A DNA stretch of 64,000 nucleotides, from positions 42,404 to 106,403 of the forward strand of contig LJSF01000034.1 in assembly GCA_001314655.1 (NCBI GenBank), given 5' to 3'. Positions 55,282-63,906 of the stretch are shown piece after piece. Source of the DNA: Rhodobacteraceae bacterium HLUCCA08. GTDB lineage: Bacteria; Pseudomonadota; Alphaproteobacteria; Rhodobacterales; Rhodobacteraceae. The translations under genes and the position numbers were made by a program. The notes under the pieces were generated by a model that was not told the origin of the DNA, made no database searches, and saw only the letters and a list, made by a program, of their open reading frames with translations. Every line of letters begins with the position of its first letter. The first letter of the stretch is position 1.

Positions 55282-56342
55282 GTATCCTCCGATGTGACAA
55301 AGCTGCAGAGCGCGGCGGCGGGATTGGCGACCATCAGGCGGGTCAGGTCGCCCTCGCCCAACCCGTGGCGCAGCAGGCGCGGCAGGAAATGGCGCTGCAC
55401 ATGGGCATAGCCGTTGCCGCCATGGGGCGTGAGCATCATCTTGAGGAAGACGTCCTGCGACAGCAGCACCCGGTCAAGATAGCCGTCCCGGGCCAGCGCG
55501 GCGATGGCCGCGGCGCAATCGTCGTCCGAAGGGCATTGCACCTGCTGGTCGTCATACCAGTAGTCCATCCCGATCATGTCGTATTCCAGGAACGCGCCCC
55601 GGTCGGCCAGCGCGCGCTGGTAATCGCCATCGTCCCAGGACGGGTTCATGTGACACAGGATCACCCGGTCCAGCAGCTGGCCTTCGGCGGCGACCATGTC
55701 CAGCACCTCGTGCGCCAGCCGTTCCCAGCCCGGCAGGTGGATCATCAGCGGCAGGCCGGTTTCCAGCGCCGCGATGGCGGCGCCGCGCAGGCTCTTGCGT
55801 TCGTCGGGGGTGAAATCGGCGCTGACGCCGATCTCGCCGATCAGGCCGATCGGGACGGCCTCGGAGCCGACGCCGTCGCGGTGTTCGGCGATCAGTTCGG
55901 CGGCGATGTCCTCGGCGCTCATCCCGGCCAGATCCGGCGGATGCGAGGATTGCAGGTAATAGCCCGACCCCATGACGATGTTCAGGCCGGTCGCCGTCGC
56001 GATCCGCGTCAAGGCTTCGGGGGCGCGGCCGATGCCGCGGCAGGTCGGGTCGACGACAGTTCCCCCGCCCTCGGCGACGACCTGCATCAGCTCGGCCACG
56101 GCCAGCGCCTCGTCCGTCAGGGCGCAATTGTCGCGGCAGGCGAAGGGGTCGTTCTTCAGGCGCGACAGGATCGCGGCGCTGACCGGCAGGTCGCGGATCG
56201 GCGAGGTGAACGCCGGATCGGTGCCCCGCCACCAGCAGGTGCAATCGTTCAGGATGTGTTCATGCATCAGCGTGACGCCCAGCGCGGCGCGCGGGACCGG
56301 GCCGGTGACGGTGGCCACATCGGGTGAAGGGGTTCTATGCAT
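55278..56342 (-). CDS. Phosphotriesterase-like metal hydrolase (PHP type)
   Basis: This 354-residue amidohydrolase-superfamily protein has HEHI near residue 27 (TLMHEHILND), LIGEIGVS with Glu where phosphotriesterase has carboxylated Lys, as in E. coli Php, then HLPG, CHMNPSWDD and SQDVFLKM with the final Asp. Members are usually lactonases or esterases acting on sugar lactones or phosphates. It overlaps the TenA-like gene by 8 bases. The substrate is unknown but lies in the same pathway as BtpA and the ribose-type importer. Confidence 0.86.
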   Translation of the reverse strand: MHRTPSPDVATVTGPVPRAALGVTLMHEHILNDCTCWWRGTDPAFTSPIRDLPVSAAILSRLKNDPFACRDNCALTDEALAVAELMQVVAEGGGTVVDPTCRGIGRAPEALTRIATATGLNIVMGSGYYLQSSHPPDLAGMSAEDIAAELIAEHRDGVGSEAVPIGLIGEIGVSADFTPDERKSLRGAAIAALETGLPLMIHLPGWERLAHEVLDMVAAEGQLLDRVILCHMNPSWDDGDYQRALADRGAFLEYDMIGMDYWYDDQQVQCPSDDDCAAAIAALARDGYLDRVLLSQDVFLKMMLTPHGGNGYAHVQRHFLPRLLRHGLGEGDLTRLMVANPAAALCSFVTSEDT

Positions 56343-56976
56343 CGGCAGGCTCCGACAGCGGGGCATCGTGGAAGGCGATTTCCAGTTCGGTCACCCGGGC
56401 AAAGACGGCCGACAGCCGGTCGAGGTCGCCCGGCCCGGCAACCGTGTCGATCATGTCCTTGAGCCATCGGGCCTGCGCGGCAAAGTCCGCATCGACATGC
56501 AGATCGACCCAGCGGCGGACATCCGGGTCGGGGATGTCGCGCATCGCGGCCTCGCTGCACCAGGTCCAGTACATCCATTCGGCCGCGAACATCGCCGTGA
56601 CGATGTCGGCGAAATCGCCGTCACGGGCGATCTCCAGCATGCCAGCGTCGAAATCCCGCACCGCCGCGGGTATCGCGATATCGGTCTCGACGCCCAATTC
56701 GGCGTAGCATCGTTCGAAATAGGGCATCTGCTCTCGGGCCAGGGCATCCTGCACCCCGATCAACCGGCGTTTCGCGGCCAGGTCCGGCGCCTTGGCGGTG
56801 GCAAAGGCGAAGATCGAGATGGCGGTGTCGACGAAGGCGCCTTCATGGACCAGGTAGCGATGCCAGGACCGGACCGACAGCGTTCCGGCGGACAGGGCCT
56901 GCACGAAGGGATGGTCGAGCATCCGGTTCAGCACCGCGGCGTTGCGTTCCAGGATCAGGTCGGACAGCGCTGTCAT
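56335..56976 (-). CDS. TenA-like protein (TenA_E type)
   Basis: This 213-residue all-helical protein matches the TenA/thiaminase II family: MLDHPFVQALSAGTLSVRSW near residues 23-42 and MFAAEWMYWTWCSEA near 133-147. The usual YLVQDYxYL site is YLVHEGAFV, and the catalytic Cys of classical TenA (LLPCYW) is absent, as in the Cys-less TenA_E class. Classical TenA hydrolyses aminopyrimidine; here the context is sugar-like transport and kinases, so a related C-N bond hydrolysis is an open possibility. It overlaps BtpA by 4 bases. Confidence 0.83.
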   Translation of the reverse strand: MTALSDLILERNAAVLNRMLDHPFVQALSAGTLSVRSWHRYLVHEGAFVDTAISIFAFATAKAPDLAAKRRLIGVQDALAREQMPYFERCYAELGVETDIAIPAAVRDFDAGMLEIARDGDFADIVTAMFAAEWMYWTWCSEAAMRDIPDPDVRRWVDLHVDADFAAQARWLKDMIDTVAGPGDLDRLSAVFARVTELEIAFHDAPLSEPADA

Positions 56977-57818
56977 GACGGCTCCAGCACGGGCTGCGCG
57001 GCCGCCACGAAGGCGGCGACGCGGTCGGGGTCGACCGGGTTCCACCAGACCCCGCCGTCCTTCAGCGACGAGGCGACGATCACCGCATCGACCCGTTCCA
57101 GGATCGGCACGACATTGCCCGGCGTCACCCCCGACCCGACCAGCACCGGCAGATGGGTGGCGTCGCGGATCGTCTCGATCTCGGACAGGTCGGCGCTGTC
57201 GCCGGTGCGATTGCCCGTCGCGATCACCGCATCGGCGTCGAAAAAGGCCAGATCGCGGGTCAGTTCGGTGATGCTGCGGTCGGCGGTGATGGCGTGACTG
57301 CCGTGTTTGACGTGGCTGTCGGCAAAGACCCTGATCCCCTCGGCCCGCAGATTGGACCGATAGCGCAGCGCCTCGGCCGCGCGACCTTCCATGAAGCCTT
57401 CGTTGGCGACATAGGCATTGGCCCATTGGTTGACCCGGATGAAGGACGCGCCCGAGGCGGCGGCGACGGCAAAGGCCGGGATCGGGGCATTGGCCAGAAC
57501 GTTGATCCCCAGCGGCAGGTCGAATTCGCGGGCGATCCGGTCGGCGATGACCGCCAGGAAGGCCGCCGTTTCGGGCCCGATATCCTCGGGCTTGGAGAAC
57601 GGGATATCGCCGTGGTTTTCGACCAGAAGCCCGTGCATCCCGCCGGCGACCAGCCGCTCGGCATCGCGCAGGCAGGCCGACAGGATATCGTCGCGCGGGG
57701 TGCCGCGATAGCGCGGGGCGCCGGGCAGCGGCGGGCAATGGATCATGCCGATCAGCGCCTTGCGGCGGCCGAAGATCTGGTGGATCGCGTTGCGGGGGAT
57801 GTCGGATATCTGCGCCAT
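56973..57818 (-). CDS. BtpA/SgcQ family protein
   Basis: This 281-residue TIM-barrel protein has the BtpA/SgcQ pattern: LIGMIHCPPLPGAPRYRG near residues 22-39, LLVENHGDIPF and FIRVNQWANAYV, then ATGNRTGDSADL and PVLVGSGVTPGN, phosphate-binding style loops. BtpA was once linked to photosystem I, but homologues in non-photosynthetic bacteria sit in sugar operons and probably act as nucleosidases or aldolases. It follows the permease by 2 bases and begins the enzyme half of the operon. Confidence 0.85.
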   Translation of the reverse strand: MAQISDIPRNAIHQIFGRRKALIGMIHCPPLPGAPRYRGTPRDDILSACLRDAERLVAGGMHGLLVENHGDIPFSKPEDIGPETAAFLAVIADRIAREFDLPLGINVLANAPIPAFAVAAASGASFIRVNQWANAYVANEGFMEGRAAEALRYRSNLRAEGIRVFADSHVKHGSHAITADRSITELTRDLAFFDADAVIATGNRTGDSADLSEIETIRDATHLPVLVGSGVTPGNVVPILERVDAVIVASSLKDGGVWWNPVDPDRVAAFVAAAQPVLEPS

Positions 57819-57820
57819 GG

Positions 57821-58831
57821 TCAGGATTTCCCTCGCCGGCCGATGCGGAAATTCGCCGTGAAGATACGGGTGTTCAGCCAGATCGCGACCAGGATGATGG
57901 TGCCGGTAACGATCTGGGTGAAGAAGGGCGAGATATGCATCAGGATCAGCCCGTTGCCGATCACCGCGATGGTCAGCGCGCCCAGCAGCGTGCCCAGGAT
58001 CGAGCCACGGCCGCCGAACAGCGATGTGCCGCCGAGCACGACGGCGGCGATGACCTGCAATTCGAACCCCACCGCCGCGTTGGACGACCCGGACCCCAGC
58101 CGCGCCGCGATCAGCAGGCCGGCGATGGCGCTGGCCACGCCGGTCAGCACGTAGACCGAGGTGAGGGTGCCGCGGGCGGGCATGCCGGCGCGGCGCGCGG
58201 CCTCGGGGTTCGATCCCACGGCCACGACGCGCCGGCCATAGACCGTACGCGCCAGCACGACCGTGCCCAGCACCGCGATGGCGACGGCGACGACCACCGG
58301 CACCGGCACGCCGGCCAGCTGCCCGCGCCCCAGCGCCAGGAACCCGGGCAGATCGGGGATCGGGATCGAGTAGCCCTGGGTCAGGTAAAGCGCGAGGCCC
58401 CGCAGGATCGACAGCCCCGCCAGCGTCACGATGAAGGCCGGAATGCCCTGAAAGGCGACGAACCAGCCCTGCACCAGCCCGATGAAGGCGCCCAGCGCCA
58501 GCATGGCCAGAACCACCAGCGGCCAGGGCAACCAGCCCGCCGCCAGCGCGATCGCCGCCACGGCATTGATCAGCGCGACCTGCGATCCGACCGACAGGTC
58601 GATCCCGGCGGTGATGATGACATAGGTCATGGCCACGGCGACCACCAGGATCGGGGCGGCCTGGCGCAGGATGTTCAGCAGGTTGACCGAGGTCAGAAAC
58701 GCCTCGGTCATGACCGAAAAGAAGATCACGCAGACCGCAAAGAACCCCGCGATCGACAGGATCTGGGCGTGTTCCGACAGGAAATCGGCCACCGCCGAGC
58801 CCTGGCCGCGTTCCGTGTATTGCACGTTCAT
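57821..58831 (-). CDS. Ribose-type ABC permease (RbsC-like)
   Basis: This 336-residue CUT2 permease shows VAMTYVIITAGIDLSVGSQV near residue 65, FIVTLAGLSILRGLALYLTQ near 135 and VLGGTSLFGGRGSILGTLLG near 275. Eight to ten helices are predicted. It overlaps the ATPase stop by 4 bases. It serves the LacI-controlled importer. Confidence 0.92.
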   Translation of the reverse strand: MNVQYTERGQGSAVADFLSEHAQILSIAGFFAVCVIFFSVMTEAFLTSVNLLNILRQAAPILVVAVAMTYVIITAGIDLSVGSQVALINAVAAIALAAGWLPWPLVVLAMLALGAFIGLVQGWFVAFQGIPAFIVTLAGLSILRGLALYLTQGYSIPIPDLPGFLALGRGQLAGVPVPVVVAVAIAVLGTVVLARTVYGRRVVAVGSNPEAARRAGMPARGTLTSVYVLTGVASAIAGLLIAARLGSGSSNAAVGFELQVIAAVVLGGTSLFGGRGSILGTLLGALTIAVIGNGLILMHISPFFTQIVTGTIILVAIWLNTRIFTANFRIGRRGKS

Positions 58832-59643
58832 AGCGCCGCTCCCTTGCCGACGATCAGCTTGACCAGGTCTTCCAGGCTGGTGTCGCCGATGCCGCGCTCG
58901 GCCACCTTGGTGCCCTCGTACATGACCGCGATCCGGTCGCAGACCTCGAACAGGTCCTGCAGCCGGTGGGTGATCAGGATCACCGCGACGCCGCGGGATT
59001 TCACCGCGTTGATCAGGCGCAGCACCGCCTCCACCTCGGCCACGGCCAGGGCCGAGGTCGGTTCGTCCATGATCAGGACACGCGGGTTGAAGGACGCCGC
59101 GCGGGCGATGGCGATGGCCTGGCGCTGGCCACCGGACAATTGTTCGACCCGGGCATTCAGCCGGGGGATGCGGATGTCCAGATCGTCCAGCATCCGCCGG
59201 GCCCGGTCGCGCATGGTGCGGCGGTCGAGGAACGACCAGCGCGACACCTCGCGGCCCAGAAACAGATTGCCCATCACGTCGATATGGTCGCACAGGCTGA
59301 GGTCCTGGAACACCATTTCGATATTGCGGGCGCGCGCGTCGGAGGGGTTCGCGAACCGCACCTCCTGCCCGTCGACCGCGATGGTGCCGGCATCGGGTAC
59401 ATAGGTGCCCGAGATGATCTTGGTCAGCGTCGACTTGCCGGCGGCGTTGTCGCCGATCAGCCCGACGCATTCGCCGGGATAGACATCGAGATCCACGCCG
59501 CGCAGCGCCTCGATCGAGCCGAAGGTCTTGCGGATGCCGCGCAGCGAAATGCGCGGAACGCCGCCGGCCCCGGACACGGAACCGGAGGGCGGGACGCCCT
59601 CCGGCCCGGCAATCGCCCTGTCTTGCGATTGCCGTGTCGTCAT
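58828..59643 (-). CDS. Ribose-type ABC ATPase with a single nucleotide-binding domain
   Basis: This 271-residue ATPase has an N-terminal extension of about 30 residues rich in Gly/Pro/Ser, Walker A GDNAAGKST (about 64-72), VFQDLSLC, signature LSGGQRQAIAIARA, Walker B RVLIMDEPTSAL and H-loop ITHR. It is half the length of RbsA, like the ATPase at 22212, and so must dimerise. In the Walker A the usual Gly-Ala is Ala-Ala, a known variant in this group. It overlaps its neighbours by 4 bases. Confidence 0.92.
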   Translation of the reverse strand: MTTRQSQDRAIAGPEGVPPSGSVSGAGGVPRISLRGIRKTFGSIEALRGVDLDVYPGECVGLIGDNAAGKSTLTKIISGTYVPDAGTIAVDGQEVRFANPSDARARNIEMVFQDLSLCDHIDVMGNLFLGREVSRWSFLDRRTMRDRARRMLDDLDIRIPRLNARVEQLSGGQRQAIAIARAASFNPRVLIMDEPTSALAVAEVEAVLRLINAVKSRGVAVILITHRLQDLFEVCDRIAVMYEGTKVAERGIGDTSLEDLVKLIVGKGAAL

Positions 59644-60572
59644 TCGAAGATGCTCCGGAAATCGTCGACATTCTCGGTGGTGACGATGGTGACCGGCACC
59701 GAAACCACCGCCTCGGTGCTGCCGCCGCCGGCCAGATCGCCCAGGATGCGGACCGCGGTGGCGCCCATTTCGGCCGGGTCCTGCTGGATCACCGCCTCGA
59801 CATAGCCCTGGTCGATGCCGCGGATCGCCTGGGCGGTCAGGTCCCAGCCGAAGACCTTGATGTCCCCCTGCCGGCCCTGGCTTTCGACGGCGGCGATGGC
59901 GCCCAGAAGCGCGGGTTCGCCGGTGGCGTAGATCGCATCGAGGCCCGGGTTGGCGGTGATCAGGTTCTCGGCCGCGGCCAGGGCGATGTCCTGCACGTTC
60001 TGGCCGTCGACCACGCCGGCGACGGTGATCCCGTCCATGCCTTCGATCCTGGCCTCGAAACCGTCCTGGCGGATGTTCTGGATCGCCGAGTTCAGCGCGC
60101 CGACGATCCCCAGCGTGGCGCTGCCGCCCATATCGGACTCGACGTAATCGACGAAATAGTCGCCGATCATGCCGCCGGCATCCATGTTGTCGACACCGAC
60201 CTGCGCGGCCTGCGGCCCGTCGGGCAGGACGGCATCCACGGCGACGACGGGAATGCCCGCATCGGCCGCCTGCTGCACCGCCGGCATGATGCCGTTGACG
60301 TCGATCGCGACCACGACGATGCCGTCGACGCCTTGCGCGATATAGGTTTCGATCGCGCTGTTCTGCGCGGCGGGGTCGTTGTTGGCGTTGAAGATCACCA
60401 ATTCGTCGCCCTGCGCCTCGGCGGCGGCCGTCGCGCCTTCGTTCATCTGGTTGAAGAACAGGGCCTGCTGGTTGATCTGCACCAGGGCAAAGGTTTCGGC
60501 GCCAGCCGAGCCGGCGGCAAGGCCAAGGGTGGCCGCGGCCGCCAGCAGCGTGGCTTTCATTCGGGTCGTCAT
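59640..60572 (-). CDS. Ribose-type periplasmic sugar-binding protein
   Basis: This 310-residue periplasmic-binding-protein type 1 has a signal peptide (MTTRMKATLLAAAATLGLAA followed by GSAGA). The mature part starts ETFALVQINQQALFFNQM and has IVVVAIDVNGI and IKVFGWDLTAQAI typical hinge segments. AGAGGAGACATT lies upstream of the ATG at 60572. The ligand is unknown; RbsB relatives bind ribose, other pentoses, furanoses, AI-2 or nucleoside-like compounds. Confidence 0.92.
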   Translation of the reverse strand: MTTRMKATLLAAAATLGLAAGSAGAETFALVQINQQALFFNQMNEGATAAAEAQGDELVIFNANNDPAAQNSAIETYIAQGVDGIVVVAIDVNGIMPAVQQAADAGIPVVAVDAVLPDGPQAAQVGVDNMDAGGMIGDYFVDYVESDMGGSATLGIVGALNSAIQNIRQDGFEARIEGMDGITVAGVVDGQNVQDIALAAAENLITANPGLDAIYATGEPALLGAIAAVESQGRQGDIKVFGWDLTAQAIRGIDQGYVEAVIQQDPAEMGATAVRILGDLAGGGSTEAVVSVPVTIVTTENVDDFRSIFE

Positions 60573-60612
60573 GTGGAATGTCTCCTCTGTCGGGTTTGGT
60601 GGTTTTGACTGC

Positions 60613-61638
60613 TCATCCGGGTTCCGCCGTGTTCGGCGCCGCGACCGACGCTCTTTCGACCAGTTCCACCGGCAGGTATTCCACCAGCTCCGGCAGGGTC
60701 CGATCATCCCAATCGCCGTCGAGCAGCAGCTCGACCGCGCGTTCGCCCAGCCGCCGGGCGGGCTGGCGCACCGCCGTGATCGGCGGGTCATAAAGATGCA
60801 GCGCCCGGGCGCCGTCGAAGCTGATCAGCGACATGTCCTGCGGGATGCGGACGCCACGGGCGCGCAGGGTCTCGATCACTCCGATCGCGATCTCGTCCGA
60901 GCCGACGAAAATCGCCGTCTCGTCGCCGCCGCTGTCCAGAAGCGCCGTTGCCAGCGCCCGCCCCGTGGCGACGTCATGGCGCCCGGACAGGATGCGCACT
61001 CCGACCTCGGCCCCCTCGCTGCCCTCGCGCAGGCCGCGTTCCAGCCCCTCGGCACGCTGCCGGGTCGACATCAGCATCGGATCGCCGCCCAGATAGGCGA
61101 CCCGGCGATGCCGCCATTCGGCCAGATGGCGCCCCGCCAGGTATCCGCCCTGGGCGTTGTCGGCAAAGACCTGCGGCGCGCTTGCGCCCGGCACCGCCTC
61201 GTCGACGATGACCGCCCGGGGCAAGGCGGCGATCGCCTCGGCCACGGCGGCGCCGGGCCGGCGGTTGGTGCAGAACACCACCCCGTCCGACCGGTGATCG
61301 GCCGCCAGTTCCAGCACCGCGATCTCGCGCGATTCGAGGTTCGAGGTCGCGTGCAGTTGCACGATCATTCCGCGCGCCGACGCGGCCCGTTCGACCGTCG
61401 CCGCCAGGGCCGCGAAGAACGGGTTGGCGATATCGGGCACGATCAGCGTGATCGTGTCGGACCGCCCGAGGCTGAGCCGGCGGGCATGGGGGTTCGGCCG
61501 GTAGCCCAGCCGCTGCACGGCCTCTTCGATCCGCGCGCGGGTTTCCTGCGGCAAGTCGAGCGAGCCGTTGAGGTGGCGCGACACCGCCGCAGGGGACAAC
61601 CCTGCTTCCCTGGCGACATCCTTGAGGTTTGCGGGCAT
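60613..61638 (-). CDS. LacI family transcriptional regulator
   Basis: This 341-residue repressor has the LacI helix-turn-helix NLKDVAREAGLSPAAVSRHL at residues 4-23, the hinge helix RRLSLGRSD and a periplasmic-binding-protein-like effector domain. It is the first gene of the leftward operon, with two overlapping LacI-type palindromes at 61668-61696, about 30-58 bases before its start. It probably senses the transported sugar or its phosphate. Confidence 0.94.
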   Translation of the reverse strand: MPANLKDVAREAGLSPAAVSRHLNGSLDLPQETRARIEEAVQRLGYRPNPHARRLSLGRSDTITLIVPDIANPFFAALAATVERAASARGMIVQLHATSNLESREIAVLELAADHRSDGVVFCTNRRPGAAVAEAIAALPRAVIVDEAVPGASAPQVFADNAQGGYLAGRHLAEWRHRRVAYLGGDPMLMSTRQRAEGLERGLREGSEGAEVGVRILSGRHDVATGRALATALLDSGGDETAIFVGSDEIAIGVIETLRARGVRIPQDMSLISFDGARALHLYDPPITAVRQPARRLGERAVELLLDGDWDDRTLPELVEYLPVELVERASVAAPNTAEPG

Positions 61639-61667
61639 TTGCCTCTTTCCAAGTTCAAAGGGCTACG

Positions 61668-61681
61668 GTAAATGGATTTAC
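61668..61681. promoter_or_regulatory. LacI-type palindrome A
   Basis: GTAAATGGATTTAC has perfect 5-bp arms with a 4-base centre. It overlaps the next palindrome by 3 bases. Confidence 0.45.
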
Positions 61682-61696
61682 TAAACCGATTTAGTA
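61679..61696. promoter_or_regulatory. LacI-type operator B
   Basis: TACTAAACCGATTTAGTA has perfect 7-bp arms around CCGA, with the central CG typical of LacI-family operators. It is 41 bases upstream of the LacI start and 100 bases before the divergent kinase gene, so one site could control both directions. Confidence 0.68.
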
Positions 61697-61795
61697 GACC
61701 TCGACACCGAAAGGGTCAATACGCATCGCACCTGCAGCGCGCACGCGCCGCCCGATGGCCGGAAAACAGGCACCGCCGATGAAAGAAACATCGAA

Positions 61796-62728
61796 ATGAC
61801 AGGACCCGACGAAACCCGGCCGCGGGCCTTCGTGTTCGGCAACGCCGCCTTCGACGAGGTCTTCGTCGTGCGGTCCCTGCCTGACGCGGGGGAATCGGTG
61901 CACGGCACGGTCGGCCATGCGGGGCTTGGCGGAAAGGGTGCGAACCAGGCCATCGCGCTGGCGCGCTGCGGGGTGCGGACGACCCTGGTCGCCGCCCTGG
62001 GCTCGGATTGGCATGGCCAGAGGGTTCGCGCGGCGCTGGCGCGCGAAGACCTGGACACGATCCTGTTCGATCGGGCCGACCTGCCGACCGATCGCTCGAT
62101 CGTCTTTGCCGAGGCCAGGAGCGACAATGTCATTGTCACCACCAATGCCTGCGCCGCAAGTATCACCATGTCGGAGTGCATGCCGGTTCTGGACCGGGCC
62201 CGCGCCGGCGACACGGTCCTGCTGCAGGGCAACCTGGCGCTGGGCGTGACGGCGGCGATCTGTCGGGAATCCAGGCAGCGGGGTCTTTGCCTTGTGCTCA
62301 ACCCGTCCCCGTTCGATCCCGCCCTGGGCGACCTGACGCCTTTTGCCGATGCCTTGTTCGTCAACGAATCCGAAGCGCGCGACCTGACCGGACTGTCCCG
62401 CAACGCGGCGGTGACGGCCCTGCTTGGAACCGGGGCGGGGCGGGTCGTTCTGACCATGGGGTCCGAGGGCGCGCTGCTGGGGTCGCAAGGCGGGGTGGTG
62501 CATGTTCCGGCGACGCGCGTCGATGTCGTCGATGTCACCGGTGCGGGGGATTGCTTCGAAGGGGTCGCGGTCGGTTCGGCCCTGCTGCGCGGCACCGCGA
62601 TCGACGCGACCGCGCTGGCCCATGCGAGCCGCGCCGCGGCCCATGCGATCGGCAGCGTCGGCGCATCGACGGCCTTTCCGGACGCCGCAAGGGTCGCCGC
62701 GTGGTTCGACGGCCGGACCGGCGCATGA
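61796..62728 (+). CDS. PfkB-family kinase (ribokinase-like)
   Basis: This 310-residue kinase has the first PfkB signature HAGLGGKGANQAIALARCGV near residues 41-60 and the second VVDVTGAGDCFEGVAVG near 241-257. The layout is that of ribokinase. It faces the LacI operon across 157 bases, so it is likely co-regulated through the shared operator and phosphorylates the imported compound or a product freed by BtpA, TenA-like or phosphotriesterase-like enzymes. Confidence 0.9.
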   Translation: MTGPDETRPRAFVFGNAAFDEVFVVRSLPDAGESVHGTVGHAGLGGKGANQAIALARCGVRTTLVAALGSDWHGQRVRAALAREDLDTILFDRADLPTDRSIVFAEARSDNVIVTTNACAASITMSECMPVLDRARAGDTVLLQGNLALGVTAAICRESRQRGLCLVLNPSPFDPALGDLTPFADALFVNESEARDLTGLSRNAAVTALLGTGAGRVVLTMGSEGALLGSQGGVVHVPATRVDVVDVTGAGDCFEGVAVGSALLRGTAIDATALAHASRAAAHAIGSVGASTAFPDAARVAAWFDGRTGA

Positions 62729-62822
62729 CCCGATCAGCCGGATCTGCCGTTCATGCCCGTGACATGTCGGTTGCGAGATGCGATGAGAGACGGCGACGAC
62801 GCCAGGACAGAGGAGTGGATGG

Positions 62823-63509
62823 ATGAGTCTCAGGCTGCTCAGCGGCGGGGCCGCGAACGGGCTGGTCAACACCCGGAGGGCCACCTTTCGGGACCGGACC
62901 GGGCACGAGATCCAGGGTGATTTCGGCGCCGTCGGCGGGATGAAGGACCGGATCCTGGCCGGCGAAGCCATCGACCTTGCGATCCTTACCCGCCCGGTGA
63001 TCGACGCGCTGGTCGCCGCCGGCAAGCTGCGCGGGGACACGGTCACCGATCTGGGCGATGTCGCCACAGGCGTCGCGGTCAAGTCGGGCGCCCCGGCCCC
63101 GTCGATCGGCGATGCCGACAGTCTCGGGGCCGCGCTGCTGGCCGCAGACGCGATCTTTTGCCCCGATACGGTCAAGGCCACCGCCGGCATCCATGTCGCG
63201 GCGATGCTGGACCGGCTGGGCATCCGCGACCAGGTCCGCATCGAGGAATTTCCCAATGGCCAGACGGCGATGGCACAGATGGCCGGATCGCCCCTGGCCA
63301 ACCCGATCGGCTGCACCCAGGTGACCGAGATCCTCAACACCGACGGCGTCACCCTGATCGGCCCGCTGCCCGACCCATTCGCGCTGAGCACGGTCTACAG
63401 CGCCGCGGTCGCGACCGATGCCGAGGCGCCCGAGGACGCGCGCCTGTTGATCGAGATGCTGGCCGACCCCGAGATCGCGGAAATCCGGCGCGGCGTCGGC
63501 TTCAGCTGA
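62823..63509 (+). CDS. ModA-like substrate-binding protein without signal peptide
   Basis: This 228-residue protein matches the PBP2 ModA-like fold: SLRLLSGGAANGLVNTRRAT at the N-terminus, IDLAILTRPVIDALVAAGKL and VGVAVKSGAPAP-like TGVAVKSGAPAP, FPNGQTAMAQMAGS. It lacks any signal peptide, starting directly with the first strand, so it is probably cytoplasmic and may act as a sensor or scavenger rather than a transporter component. GAGGAGTGG lies near the ATG at 62823. It overlaps the convergent zapE remnant by 8 bases. Confidence 0.82.
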   Translation: MSLRLLSGGAANGLVNTRRATFRDRTGHEIQGDFGAVGGMKDRILAGEAIDLAILTRPVIDALVAAGKLRGDTVTDLGDVATGVAVKSGAPAPSIGDADSLGAALLAADAIFCPDTVKATAGIHVAAMLDRLGIRDQVRIEEFPNGQTAMAQMAGSPLANPIGCTQVTEILNTDGVTLIGPLPDPFALSTVYSAAVATDAEAPEDARLLIEMLADPEIAEIRRGVGFS

Positions 63510-63906
63510 AAACCGCGTTGCCGACCCAGCCCGGTCGCCGCATCTCTTGCAGGCGGCTGGCGGTGCGGCGGAATTCGTCCGCGAAGGCATCCCCGGCATA
63601 AAGCCGGTCGGGCTCGGCCGCCGCCGCGATCACCAGGCCCAGGCGCGCGTCATAGACCGTGTCGATCAGCATGATGAAGCGCCGCGCGGCATCCTCGTCG
63701 CGCGGCCCCAGGATCGGCACCGCTTCCAGGATCAGCCCGCGCGCGCCGCCGACCAGTTCGAGGTAGTGCCGCGCGGCCAGCGGCGACCGGCACAGCGCAT
63801 CGAACCCGCCGCGCAGCACCCCGGCCTTGCGCCGCAACCGGACGCGGCCGGACAGCAGGGTGCGATCCTCGGCCTCTGCGTCCAGCCGCTGCCAATGCGC
63901 GTCTAG
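63502..63906 (-). pseudogene. zapE: zapE (cell-division ATPase), C-terminal part cut by an IS element
   Basis: About 135 C-terminal residues of the ZapE/AFG1-like ATPase are open to the right: FDALCRSPLAARHYLELV, RRFIMLIDTVYDARLGLVI and FADEFRRTASRLQEM match the family's end. The ORF is interrupted at CTAG 63903-63906, after which IS5-type sequence begins. The ATPase core with its P-loop lies beyond the insertion, outside the window if present. ZapE helps Z-ring stability during division. The gene is probably inactivated by the insertion. Confidence 0.82.

Noticed and set aside
61639..61795. TPP riboswitch upstream of the TenA-containing operon
   Set aside because: No THI-box core (CTGAGA with the matching downstream ACCTGATC-type elements) is seen. 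The region instead holds LacI-type palindromes.
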